From NCBI GenBank assembly GCA_019695215.1, contig JAIBAK010000008.1:40987-104986 (forward strand): 64,000 nucleotides of DNA, written 5' to 3'. The stretch comes from Bacteroidia bacterium. GTDB lineage: Bacteria; Bacteroidota; Bacteroidia; UKL13-3. The notes under the pieces were generated by a model. The model saw nothing but the letters and a program-made list of their open reading frames with translations, was not told the DNA's origin and did no database searches. Shown here in pieces: positions 9,738-18,227 of the stretch. The first letter of the stretch is position 1. Each line of letters opens with the position of its first letter. Made by a program: the position numbers and the translations under genes.

Positions 9738-11000
9738 TTGACTTTACTCCATATTGCAGCCAATTACCTAGCCTGGTTTGTCACGCTTTTCAGTGCTGAT
9801 ATTACTCCGCAACCTCCTGTTCAAAAAAGACCATATCTGAAAGCGGAAATTGATTTTTCGGGTAAGCCGGTAAAACTTGCACAAAATATAGTAAAACTGA
9901 ATTACGGTGATGAGCTGGATATGTGGCTTGCACAATGTGATACCGGAATGAGTGGTGACGGCAAAATCAACATCATGCATTTAGGCGATTCGCATATTCA
10001 GGCCGATCATATGTCGGGACGAATACGAGAACTCTTACAATTCTCATTTGGCAATGGCGGCAGAGGATTGGTGTTTCCATACCGGGCGGCCGGCAAAACA
10101 AATACACCCGATAATTATAAATTGCAGGTAGGCGGAGAATGGAAAGGCTGCAAAAATGTAAGCTATTTTAAAATTTGTGATATCGGGGCTAACGGAATCA
10201 TGGTGTACACTTACGATACATCTGCTTTTTTTTATATCAACCCCAATACCAATCCCTGGCTTAATTACAGTTTTAATCATGTTAAACTTTTTACCAAAAA
10301 CACCGCAGGGCAGTTTGATTACCTGATCAAAAAAGATTCGTTAACTGCAGTACCTTTTACCGCTTTGCCGCGAGATAGTTTTTATACAGAACTTCGTTTC
10401 AACGATTATCAGCAGGTTTTTGGATTGGCACTTGGGCGAAAAGATACTATGCAGAAAGAATTCAATTTGTTTGGAGCAAGTCTGGAAAATGATACTCCGG
10501 GAGTATTGTATCATATGGCGGGGATAAACGGGGCTGAATATTTTTCTTTCCTCAGGTGTAATTTACTGGGATTGCAATTACGGCATCTTAATCCTCATCT
10601 GGTGATTATTTCTCTGGGAACAAATGAAGGATTTAATCCTTACTACAATGATGAGGATTTTAAAATTAACGCATCCCTGCTTATTGACCGTATAAGGGAG
10701 GCGAAACCAAATGTATCGATATTGCTAACTATGCCGGGCGAAAGCCTGCAAAAAAGAAAGTATCCGGTAAAACGCCTGAATTCAGTTCGAAAGGTTTTAT
10801 ATGAAGTGGCCGCTGAAAAACATTGTGCCGTTTGGGATTTATACGAGGTAATGGGTGGTATGGGCTCAATGAAACGCTGGCACGCTCACGGACTAACTGC
10901 AAAAGACCTCATTCACTACAATGCTTCCGGTTACAGGCTACAGGGAGAATTGCTTTATACCGCCCTTTTAAAATATTACACGCAGAAAAGAGGAAACTGA
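9738..11000 (+). CDS. Secreted SGNH/GDSL-type acyl-transfer protein paired with an MBOAT
   Basis: A ~420-residue protein read from a TTG at 9738, with a hydrophobic signal-like N-terminus (ANYLAWFVTLFSA). SGNH-hydrolase blocks are clear: block I IMHLGDSHIQAD with nucleophile Ser85, block III-like ISLGTNEGFN, and the terminal catalytic dyad DLIHYN (Asp390/His393). It is followed five bases later by an AlgI-like MBOAT gene. By analogy with AlgI/AlgJ/AlgX and PatA/PatB pairs, I infer that this protein transfers acetyl groups received from the MBOAT onto a surface or periplasmic glycan. A plain esterase is possible. The TTG start is chosen because no ATG precedes the signal-like segment. Confidence 0.75.
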   Translation: MTLLHIAANYLAWFVTLFSADITPQPPVQKRPYLKAEIDFSGKPVKLAQNIVKLNYGDELDMWLAQCDTGMSGDGKINIMHLGDSHIQADHMSGRIRELLQFSFGNGGRGLVFPYRAAGKTNTPDNYKLQVGGEWKGCKNVSYFKICDIGANGIMVYTYDTSAFFYINPNTNPWLNYSFNHVKLFTKNTAGQFDYLIKKDSLTAVPFTALPRDSFYTELRFNDYQQVFGLALGRKDTMQKEFNLFGASLENDTPGVLYHMAGINGAEYFSFLRCNLLGLQLRHLNPHLVIISLGTNEGFNPYYNDEDFKINASLLIDRIREAKPNVSILLTMPGESLQKRKYPVKRLNSVRKVLYEVAAEKHCAVWDLYEVMGGMGSMKRWHAHGLTAKDLIHYNASGYRLQGELLYTALLKYYTQKRGN

Positions 11001-11005
11001 GAAGC

Positions 11006-12523
11006 ATGTTTAGCTGGAACGATCTTTTGGCTTATAAAGAAAATGCACCGCTCATATTTTCTCAGTATCTGTTTCTTTTTATCTTCACGGGTTTCTTTCT
11101 GGTTTATACATTCATTTATAAAAACATAACGGTACGTAACTTATACCTGTTGTTTTTTAGTCTTTTCTTTTACTATAAATCCGGGGGATTTTATTTCTGG
11201 ATTCTTATTTTCTCTACCGTAGTTGATTTTAATCTGGCCAATTGGGTTTACCGGGCTGCCACTCATTCCCGGAAAAAGTTCTTTTTTATACTGAGTATAG
11301 GGATGAATTTAGCCTTGTTGGGTTTTTTTAAGTACTCTTACTTTTTTGTCGATCTCATTAATCAGGCTTTTCACACCCAACTCAAAGCCTATAATTTTCT
11401 GAGTGGATTGTCAAATATGATTGCAGGAACTAATTATGATGTGAGTGAAATAATACTTCCTGTAGGTATTTCATTTTATACATTTCAGGCCATGAGCTAC
11501 ACTTTTGATATTTATCGTGGCAATCTCAATCCTGTGAAAAATATCTGGGACTTTGGCTTTTTTATTTCCTTTTTTCCGCATCTGGTTGCCGGTCCCATTG
11601 TGAAGGCGGCCGATTTTATACCGCAGGTGTATAAACCTTACCATGTTACACGTGCCGAAATGGGTTCGGCCATTTTTATGATCGTAAAGGGGTTGATTAA
11701 AAAGGTGCTTATAAGTGACTATATCAGCATCAATTTTGTCGACAGGGTGTTTGATGCACCGCAACTGTATTCGGGTTTCGAAAACCTCATGGCTGTTTAC
11801 GGATATGCGCTGCAGATTTACTGCGATTTTTCGGGATATAGTGAAATGGCTATTGGTTTAGCGCTGTTAATGGGATTTCGGCTGGGAATTAATTTCAATT
11901 CACCGTACACCTCCTTAAACATTACCGAATTTTGGCGCAGGTGGCATATCTCCTTATCCAGCTGGCTGCGCGATTACCTGTATATTTCACTTGGCGGCAA
12001 CAGGCGGGGCAGGATACGTACCTATGTAAACTTATTTTTAACCATGCTGCTTGGCGGATTATGGCACGGAGCATCGGTTAAATTTATTTTATGGGGTGGT
12101 TTACACGGGTTGGCTTTGGTAATTCATAAGCTTTGGAAAAAAATGTCGGATTCATTTGTGCAGCTACCTAAATCGCTGGCCGTTTTCCTATCCTGGTTTA
12201 TTACCTTTCACTTTGTATCCTTTTGCTGGATATATTTCAGAGCTCCTGATATGGAAACAATTTATTCCATTGCCGGGCAAATAACAGGTCATTTTACATG
12301 GGGCGATTTATGGATGAAAGTAATGGCCTATAAAGCGGTGATGAGTTTAATTGTACTTGGTTTTGGTATTCATTTACTTCCTGCGGTTTGGAAAAAGCAA
12401 TGGGAGTTATATTTTATTCAGCTTCCTGATATATTAAAAGCGCTGGTAGTGGCGGTGGTAATTTTTATGCTGTATCAGATAGCTTCGTCCGATGTGCAGC
12501 CATTTATTTATTTTCAGTTTTAA
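11006..12523 (+). CDS. MBOAT family O-acyltransferase (AlgI-like)
   Basis: A 505-residue polytopic membrane protein. The ATG at 11006 gives MFSWNDLLAYKENAPLIFSQ, and a longer frame back to 10823 would overlap the SGNH gene. Typical MBOAT signatures are present: ILPVGISFYTFQAMSYTFDI, then FFPHLVAGPI, then WRRWHISLSSWLRDYLYISL with His314, and the invariant LGGLWHGAS with catalytic His354. AlgI-type proteins move acetyl groups across the inner membrane for O-acetylation of exported polysaccharides or peptidoglycan. Spacing of five bases to the SGNH gene makes this a two-gene acetylation module. The glycan substrate is not shown by the sequence. Confidence 0.88.
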   Translation: MFSWNDLLAYKENAPLIFSQYLFLFIFTGFFLVYTFIYKNITVRNLYLLFFSLFFYYKSGGFYFWILIFSTVVDFNLANWVYRAATHSRKKFFFILSIGMNLALLGFFKYSYFFVDLINQAFHTQLKAYNFLSGLSNMIAGTNYDVSEIILPVGISFYTFQAMSYTFDIYRGNLNPVKNIWDFGFFISFFPHLVAGPIVKAADFIPQVYKPYHVTRAEMGSAIFMIVKGLIKKVLISDYISINFVDRVFDAPQLYSGFENLMAVYGYALQIYCDFSGYSEMAIGLALLMGFRLGINFNSPYTSLNITEFWRRWHISLSSWLRDYLYISLGGNRRGRIRTYVNLFLTMLLGGLWHGASVKFILWGGLHGLALVIHKLWKKMSDSFVQLPKSLAVFLSWFITFHFVSFCWIYFRAPDMETIYSIAGQITGHFTWGDLWMKVMAYKAVMSLIVLGFGIHLLPAVWKKQWELYFIQLPDILKALVVAVVIFMLYQIASSDVQPFIYFQF

Positions 12524-12553
12524 GGTATTCTGTCTTAAGTTTGTTGTACAAGT

Positions 12554-13066
12554 ATGAACCGAACAGAAGAAGTTATTTTAGTAAACGAGCAAGATAGCCA
12601 AATTGGGTTGATGGAGAAATTGGAGGCTCACCAAAAGGGGTTGTTGCACCGGGCATTTTCAGTTTTTATTTTTAATTCAAAGGGAGACTTGTTGCTTCAG
12701 CAGCGCGCTTTGTCAAAATACCATTCACCGGGGTTATGGACCAACACCTGTTGCAGCCATCCGCGTGCAGGAGAAGAAAATGCTGCAGCCGCACACCGCA
12801 GACTTAAGGAAGAAATGGGATTTGATTGTGATTTGGAGTATCAAGGTTTTTTAATCTATAAGGTGCAGTTTGAAAATGGTTTGTTTGAACATGAACTGGA
12901 CCATGTATTCACAGGAGTGTTTAACGGGATTCCTCAGCTTAATTCCGATGAAGTGGCCGCTTTCCGATGGACATCATTACAAAATCTGCAACAGGAAATT
13001 GATGCAGATGCCAATCGTTTTACTCACTGGCTCCAATTAATTTTAAAGCAAAAAAAATGGTTTTAG
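12554..13066 (+). CDS. idi: Isopentenyl-diphosphate delta-isomerase, type I
   Basis: Idi interconverts IPP and DMAPP for isoprenoid synthesis, which here feeds the menaquinone side chain among other products. The 170-residue Nudix-fold enzyme has the catalytic cysteine motif TNTCCSHPR (Cys66/Cys67) and the Nudix-box glutamates in RRLKEEMGF (86-90). The N-terminus EEVILVNEQDSQIG is typical. A TAAGTTTG box at 12536-12543 lies just ahead of the ATG and could drive the gene independently of the MBOAT gene. Confidence 0.93.
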   Translation: MNRTEEVILVNEQDSQIGLMEKLEAHQKGLLHRAFSVFIFNSKGDLLLQQRALSKYHSPGLWTNTCCSHPRAGEENAAAAHRRLKEEMGFDCDLEYQGFLIYKVQFENGLFEHELDHVFTGVFNGIPQLNSDEVAAFRWTSLQNLQQEIDADANRFTHWLQLILKQKKWF

Positions 13067-13100
13067 GCTGTATGGATTAACTTTTTTCTAAGTAATCAAA

Positions 13101-14969
13101 ATGCGGATATTGAAATTTGGTAAGGTAGATTCGTCAAATTGGGTAACCTTTGGTTTTTGGGCGATTTTAACAGCGGGAATTGCTCTAAGAGTATACCAGT
13201 TTTTAATGGGAGCCAGCCTTTGGGAGGATGAAGCGCACCTTGCCCTAAGTTTTATACGAAGAAGTTACACAGGGTTACTGCAACCACTGGACTATGCCCA
13301 ATCGGCACCCGTGCTTTTTTTATTCAGTGTTGAGACTTTCACAAAGATTTTCGGCTGGGGTGAAAAAGCATTGAGGGCTTTCCCGTTTCTGGTGTCGATA
13401 TTTACTCTGCCCTTATTTTATTTTCTTCTGGTTGATTTAACCAAAAGCAAATTGTCGGCCCTCATAGGATTTTTTCTGTTTTCAGTAAACCTGGCCCTTA
13501 TTTACTTTGTAAACGAGTTGAAGCCTTATACGGTTGATGTGTCTGTTTTTATCATACTCGGATTCATTACGTTTACTTCGTATCCGGCTATAGCCAAAAG
13601 CAGGAACAAGTGGCTGGCTGTTTCAGGTTGTTTGGCTATTCTGTATTCAAACATTGCGGTTATTGTTCTCTTTTGTATTGCCGCCAGTTTTGTTAGGGAT
13701 TGGTTTTTGGCAAAGCGTGCCGATTGGCGATTGGCAGCAGTGATGCTGTTGTGGGGTGTAGTGTTCGGGCTCAACTATTATTTTTTCATTTATCAATATC
13801 CATATGCCGAAGAGGTAAGGGCCACATGGTCGTTTGCCTATTGTCCTACCGACATCTTAAGTTGTGAGTTTGTAAACTTTATAAAAACTACCATTGAAAC
13901 CACCTTTTTTACACTTTTACTCTACGTGTCAGAAATAAAAGGAGCCGGATGGTTATTGCTGGTGGTATTTATAGCGGGAGTGCGCCATGCTTACCTGAGC
14001 CGGAATTACAGGTTGCTGATTTTTTTGTGTTGCCCCGTATTAGTTCATTTGGTTGTTTCGGCTTTGCACCTTTACCCGTTTTATTACCGTTTTATATTGT
14101 ATCTGGTGCCTGCTTTTATCATACTGATGGCAGTTGGAATACGGGTCATTACCCTGTTTCTTATTCAAAAAACACACCGGATATCCGGCATACTCTTTAT
14201 AAGTGGAACCATCTGGTTGTTTATAGAACCTTCCCTTAAACTGTATCCGCTGTGGGATAGAGAGGTTAAACCCTCGCTTGACTTTATCAATAAAAACTAC
14301 CCGTATGCGCATGTACTTATTACTACTCCCCATTCACTATATACGTATTATCATGAAACGGGTTATGCCAGAAACGGGAACTATCGGTTTTTGGAATGGA
14401 ACCTTACTCCTGAAAAGTTTTACCAGTTAGTAATGGAGGAGCAGAATAATTTTGTGTTATTGCATTCTGCCGATACGCTCGTTGATGGATATGGACAAGT
14501 GATGCGTGATTTGAGGAGCAAGAATCTTGTAACAAGGGAATTTACTTATAAAACATATACAGTATCCGAGATAAAGCAAAAAAGCGGACGGGTATTTACC
14601 TACAAAGACTTTAGCCCCGAGTCTGTGTTTGAACTAAACGGAGAAAAAGTGGCGGCCAATTGGGGGAATACTGTTTCTTCTGTTCCATGGCAGATTCCTT
14701 CAGGTAAATATGATATGGCAGTTCTGTCAAAAGGAACACCCGCTTTTGCTGTTTATCCGCACTTACATGTTATAGCCAATGGCAAAGAGTTAGGTGTTTA
14801 TTATACAACAACCGAATATAGTGTGCAGCATTTTACCTTGGAAATAGGAGAAGAGAAAACATTGCTATTGCAGTTTTCTATGGACAACGACACCGTAAAT
14901 ACAGTTGCTAACGAAGACCGTAATGCATTTATTCGGTCAATAGTATTGACCTCAAAAGGCAATAAATAG
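13101..14969 (+). CDS. GT-C (PMT/ArnT-like) membrane glycosyltransferase with C-terminal carbohydrate-binding-like module
   Basis: A 622-residue protein. The first ~430 residues are a polytopic GT-C fold with the acidic loop motif WEDEAH (Glu42-Asp43-Glu44) after the first membrane segment, and the NELKPY motif after the third or fourth segment. Such enzymes use polyprenyl-phosphate sugars on the outer face of the inner membrane. The last ~110 residues are soluble and beta-rich: PSGKYDMAVLSKGTPAFAVYP, then HVIANGKELG, and an end with DNDTVNTVANEDRNAFIRSI. That end resembles the ND...EDRN calcium-site region of CBM36/CBM60-type xylan-binding modules (inference). The same module ends the convergent gene at 15124. 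Confidence 0.7.
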   Translation: MRILKFGKVDSSNWVTFGFWAILTAGIALRVYQFLMGASLWEDEAHLALSFIRRSYTGLLQPLDYAQSAPVLFLFSVETFTKIFGWGEKALRAFPFLVSIFTLPLFYFLLVDLTKSKLSALIGFFLFSVNLALIYFVNELKPYTVDVSVFIILGFITFTSYPAIAKSRNKWLAVSGCLAILYSNIAVIVLFCIAASFVRDWFLAKRADWRLAAVMLLWGVVFGLNYYFFIYQYPYAEEVRATWSFAYCPTDILSCEFVNFIKTTIETTFFTLLLYVSEIKGAGWLLLVVFIAGVRHAYLSRNYRLLIFLCCPVLVHLVVSALHLYPFYYRFILYLVPAFIILMAVGIRVITLFLIQKTHRISGILFISGTIWLFIEPSLKLYPLWDREVKPSLDFINKNYPYAHVLITTPHSLYTYYHETGYARNGNYRFLEWNLTPEKFYQLVMEEQNNFVLLHSADTLVDGYGQVMRDLRSKNLVTREFTYKTYTVSEIKQKSGRVFTYKDFSPESVFELNGEKVAANWGNTVSSVPWQIPSGKYDMAVLSKGTPAFAVYPHLHVIANGKELGVYYTTTEYSVQHFTLEIGEEKTLLLQFSMDNDTVNTVANEDRNAFIRSIVLTSKGNK

Positions 14970-15050
14970 TTCTGTCTAAAACCCAATCATGTGTTTTCTG
15001 TTTGTGGTTGCCCGTTTCTTTTAGGGCATAGTAGTGTGATACTACCGGGA

Positions 15051-15098
15051 AATACCTTCTCATGCACTCTTTAATAAGAGCTACAGGTATTATTTTTC
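15051..15098. terminator. Probable bidirectional terminator between convergent genes
   Basis: Nested inverted repeats lie in the 154-bp gap between the two convergent glycosyltransferase-like genes: AATACC (15051-15056) with GGTATT (15086-15091), and CTCTT with AAGAG inside it, followed by TATTTTT. The outer stem is short, so this is moderate evidence. Confidence 0.45.
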
Positions 15099-15123
15099 AT
15101 TGAAGTTGAATAAAGATAACAAA

Positions 15124-17472
15124 TTAGTTTATCGGGGTAATGGTAATGTTACGGAAAAAAGTATTTCTGTCCTCACCCGTTGCAGAAACAGAAAGGTCAT
15201 TCGTCATAACAATTTTAACCTGAATTTCCCTGTCAGAATCAACCTCAAATTCATAATCAGAATTCGTGTAGCTGGAAGTACTGCTGATATCACCTGTTTT
15301 TTTATTGTTGATGAATACACAGAGTTGAGGGTATATTTGAGTTACAGGAGTCCCTTTTTGTATTACGGATAATTTATATCTTCCTTTTTTCAGAAATACG
15401 GGATTCGATTCAATTGGATCTCCCCAGAGAGCTATTACCCTTTTGTTGTCAAGATTAAAATAACACTTTTGATCAAAGACTAAATCCGTTGTCTTATGGT
15501 TAGAATTATATATGTTTTTAATAGTAAAAATATCAGTGGTATAGTACTCAATTTGTGCCTCTGATTCATAATACTCTGAATCGCCATTAACAATTATTGC
15601 ACTGATACTTTCTAAAATTTCGGATTCTGTAAAGAGAGAAGCAAAGTCGCTGTTGTGTAAAACAATTTTGCCGGTAAAGGCTCCCCCTTCAAGCAATTCA
15701 CTTGAGGTGCGATAAGATATCCACTCATCGTTATCTTTCTTGTAGTCTAAATGAAGGAGTGGAAGTTTATCTGCCAGATTGCGGTACATTCCTTTCATAG
15801 TATGTTTAACAAAAATTTTCACAAATGAGCAGTTATCAGGCAGCCTGATTACTTTGTTTAATTTGATTTTTTCCTGTTTTATTTTTGTGTAGCCAACATC
15901 ACTATTCTTCTTTTTCCTCTTTAACAGTAATCTCCATCTTTCATTTGATGAAAAAGTATCTGTAATTTCATAGTTTTTTATAATAAAGAGATTTAATAAA
16001 CATTCATCATTAAAAGGGTAACGGCTGTCAATGGCATCATAGTCGTAAATAATAAATTCAGGAGGGTGCTTTCGGTAAAATTCAAGGTTTAGATTTTGCA
16101 GATACGGAGTATAGGCACTGAATGATTGGAAAACAGGTCGCGGCTGATAGTTCAGTCTGTTTTGAAGCAGGTATTGAATGTCCCATGGGAAAATATCAAC
16201 GGTATTGCGGTTAATCGCTTTTAATACTCTTTCCGGAATATGTCGTTTGTTTGCCTGTCCGAAATAGTCAATTGAATTTCTATGCCTGAAACTGTTAATA
16301 TAATTTTTCGGGGTGCGAACTATCGACAACATAACTTCTGAAATGGATATGCGGCTCGATTTTAGGAGCAGACAGCCCAATGCAATTAATAGAGATATTT
16401 TTAGATGTCGGGTTTGCAGGTGAGGGGAAGTAAACGGCCTGTTTTGAATTAATAGTACTAAAGGTGCGTAGGCAAAAAACTCCATCATATGTTGCTCATC
16501 ACTTCTTATTACGGCTTGTTTTCGAAGAACAAAAATATAAATGGCCGAAACGGAGATGTAAAGCAGGCCGGAGTATTTTTTTTGTTTTACCAGAAAAATG
16601 GAATAGTAAATAAGGAGCAAAATTACTCCTCCGAAAATAATGGACATTCCATCATTCCAACCGGATACATCGCAGTTAAGTCCCATTATTGCCTGATAAC
16701 CTTTTATGTGTTCACCTGCACCTGAAAGATACCCCGGGAGATCAACATGAAGAGGGAATGAGACAGCCAGTATGAATACAAAAGGGAGAAACAGAACACT
16801 TAATGTTTGTTTAAAGGTAATTTCCCGTAAAAAGTTTAAAAACAGGAGCAGCATTATATACAGGATTATTCCAATTAATCCGGTATTAAGCTTTAGGTAA
16901 AACGAGGCAGTGATTAAGAAAGAAAGGTAGAGGTAAATGTTGAAGCTGAATTTCTCAGCCGCTTTATTTAACCAGTAACAATTAAAAAAAAGGATTATCC
17001 ATACAACGCCTACATGGGTGTGAATTCTTATTAAGAGAATATTGCAAATAATGAATAATACCGCTAAGAACTTGTCTTTTGATTTGTTTAAAACTTCATT
17101 AAAAACAATAAAGAAGTTTGTCATTAAAAATGCATCGAATAGGATAAGTAATATCGAAGGAATGTGATACCCGATTCGGGTTGCAAGAAATCCCAGCGGG
17201 CCATAAGTATAAACAATATCTTTTCCCCATATCCAGTTTTTTAACAGCGCAATGTTAAAGGTAAATGCCCATGAACAATCAATTCCATACCATGTTGGGC
17301 CTTTATCAGCTAGCAGAGGGGCTACCGCAAAGGAAGAGGTGAGGGTTGCTGCAGCCATTAAAAAGGATATCAGTAACCATATTCGTTTAATAGTAAATTT
17401 CTCTTTGAATGTCACCTGAGGTCTCTTTGAACGCCATTTACAAATCAGCTGCCTGAGCAACCAGTTCAGCAA
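15124..17472 (-). CDS. Large polytopic membrane protein with the same C-terminal carbohydrate-binding-like module
   Basis: A 782-residue protein. Residues ~28-400 form about ten membrane helices (IKRIWLLISFLMAAATLTSS first), with a periplasmic loop YGIDCSWAFTFNIALLKNWI and the motif YTYGPLGFL. This architecture is seen in uncharacterised GT-C-like proteins. Residues ~400-680 are soluble. The last ~100 residues (KKGRYKLSVIQKGTPVTQIYP ... MTNDLSVSATGEDRNTFFRN) match the end of the 13101 gene closely. The ATG start overlaps the CCG-domain gene by 35 bp; a GTG at 17415 (Val20) is an alternative without overlap. The glycosyltransferase role is inferred. It is the last gene of the operon starting at 23261. 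Confidence 0.6.
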   Translation of the reverse strand: MLNWLLRQLICKWRSKRPQVTFKEKFTIKRIWLLISFLMAAATLTSSFAVAPLLADKGPTWYGIDCSWAFTFNIALLKNWIWGKDIVYTYGPLGFLATRIGYHIPSILLILFDAFLMTNFFIVFNEVLNKSKDKFLAVLFIICNILLIRIHTHVGVVWIILFFNCYWLNKAAEKFSFNIYLYLSFLITASFYLKLNTGLIGIILYIMLLLFLNFLREITFKQTLSVLFLPFVFILAVSFPLHVDLPGYLSGAGEHIKGYQAIMGLNCDVSGWNDGMSIIFGGVILLLIYYSIFLVKQKKYSGLLYISVSAIYIFVLRKQAVIRSDEQHMMEFFAYAPLVLLIQNRPFTSPHLQTRHLKISLLIALGCLLLKSSRISISEVMLSIVRTPKNYINSFRHRNSIDYFGQANKRHIPERVLKAINRNTVDIFPWDIQYLLQNRLNYQPRPVFQSFSAYTPYLQNLNLEFYRKHPPEFIIYDYDAIDSRYPFNDECLLNLFIIKNYEITDTFSSNERWRLLLKRKKKNSDVGYTKIKQEKIKLNKVIRLPDNCSFVKIFVKHTMKGMYRNLADKLPLLHLDYKKDNDEWISYRTSSELLEGGAFTGKIVLHNSDFASLFTESEILESISAIIVNGDSEYYESEAQIEYYTTDIFTIKNIYNSNHKTTDLVFDQKCYFNLDNKRVIALWGDPIESNPVFLKKGRYKLSVIQKGTPVTQIYPQLCVFINNKKTGDISSTSSYTNSDYEFEVDSDREIQVKIVMTNDLSVSATGEDRNTFFRNITITPIN

Positions 17473-18226
17473 TATCCAATACCTGAATATTTTGTTCCTG
17501 GTTATGGTGTTTTACCCCGTCACGCAGCATGGTCATGCAAAAGGGGCAGGCAGCTGCCACCACTGAAGGATCAGCTTCCAATATATCGTTGGTGCGTTCA
17601 ATATTTACTTCGGTTTTGCCGGTTTCAGCTTCTTTAAACATTTGTGCTCCACCGGCACCGCAGCATAAGCCGTTTGCTTTGCTTCGCGTCATTTCTACCA
17701 GAGCAGCGTCAAGTTTCTGAATTACTTCTCTCGGGGCTTCATAAATATTATTAGCCCTGCCAAGGTAGCAACTATCGTGGTAAGTGATACGCTTACCTTT
17801 AAATATTCCGCCTTCAATTTTTAACTTTCCATCATTCAGCAACTGGTTGATAAGCGTGGTGTGATGCACTACCTCATAATTTCCGCCCAGCGATGGGTAT
17901 TCATTTTTCAACGTATTGAAACAATGGGGGCATGCAGTCACAATTTTCTTTACCTCATAGGCGTTCATCACCGCTATATTTTGCATAGCAAGCATCTGAA
18001 ACAAAAATTCATTTCCGGCTCTTTTGGCCGGATCTCCGGTACAACTTTCTTCAGTGCCCAATACAGCAAACTTAATTTGCGCATGGTGCAATATTTTAGC
18101 AACGGCCTTAGTTATTTTTTGTGCACGTTCATCAAAACTTCCGGCACAACCTACCCAAAATAACACTTCCGGTTTTTCACCGGAGTTCATGTAGTCGGCC
18201 ATTGTTTTTACAGTAAATTCACTCAT
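17438..18226 (-). CDS. (Fe-S)-binding CCG-domain protein (HdrB/LutA/GlpC-like subunit)
   Basis: A 262-residue cytoplasmic protein with two cysteine-rich CCG modules. The first module has LFWVGCAG, GTEESCTGDPAKR and VTACPHCFNTLK. The second has ITYHDSCYLGR, GLCCGAGGAQMF and AACPFCMTML. Such modules hold unusual [4Fe-4S] clusters in heterodisulfide-reductase-like and glycolate/lactate/glycerol-phosphate oxidoreductases. The natural partner is the membrane dicluster protein at 21963-23261, which lacks CCG domains. Together they would make a complete membrane electron-transfer unit, probably exchanging electrons with quinone. The two genes are separated here by a 3.7-kb T9SS gene, but spacings (1 bp on this side) indicate a single operon. 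The physiological donor is unknown. Confidence 0.85.
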   Translation of the reverse strand: MSEFTVKTMADYMNSGEKPEVLFWVGCAGSFDERAQKITKAVAKILHHAQIKFAVLGTEESCTGDPAKRAGNEFLFQMLAMQNIAVMNAYEVKKIVTACPHCFNTLKNEYPSLGGNYEVVHHTTLINQLLNDGKLKIEGGIFKGKRITYHDSCYLGRANNIYEAPREVIQKLDAALVEMTRSKANGLCCGAGGAQMFKEAETGKTEVNIERTNDILEADPSVVAAACPFCMTMLRDGVKHHNQEQNIQVLDIAELVAQAADL

Positions 18227-18227
18227 G

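Noticed and set aside
10823..11005. Longer start for the MBOAT gene
   Set aside because: This 61-codon extension lies entirely in another frame of the SGNH gene; the ATG at 11006 gives the standard MBOAT N-terminus.
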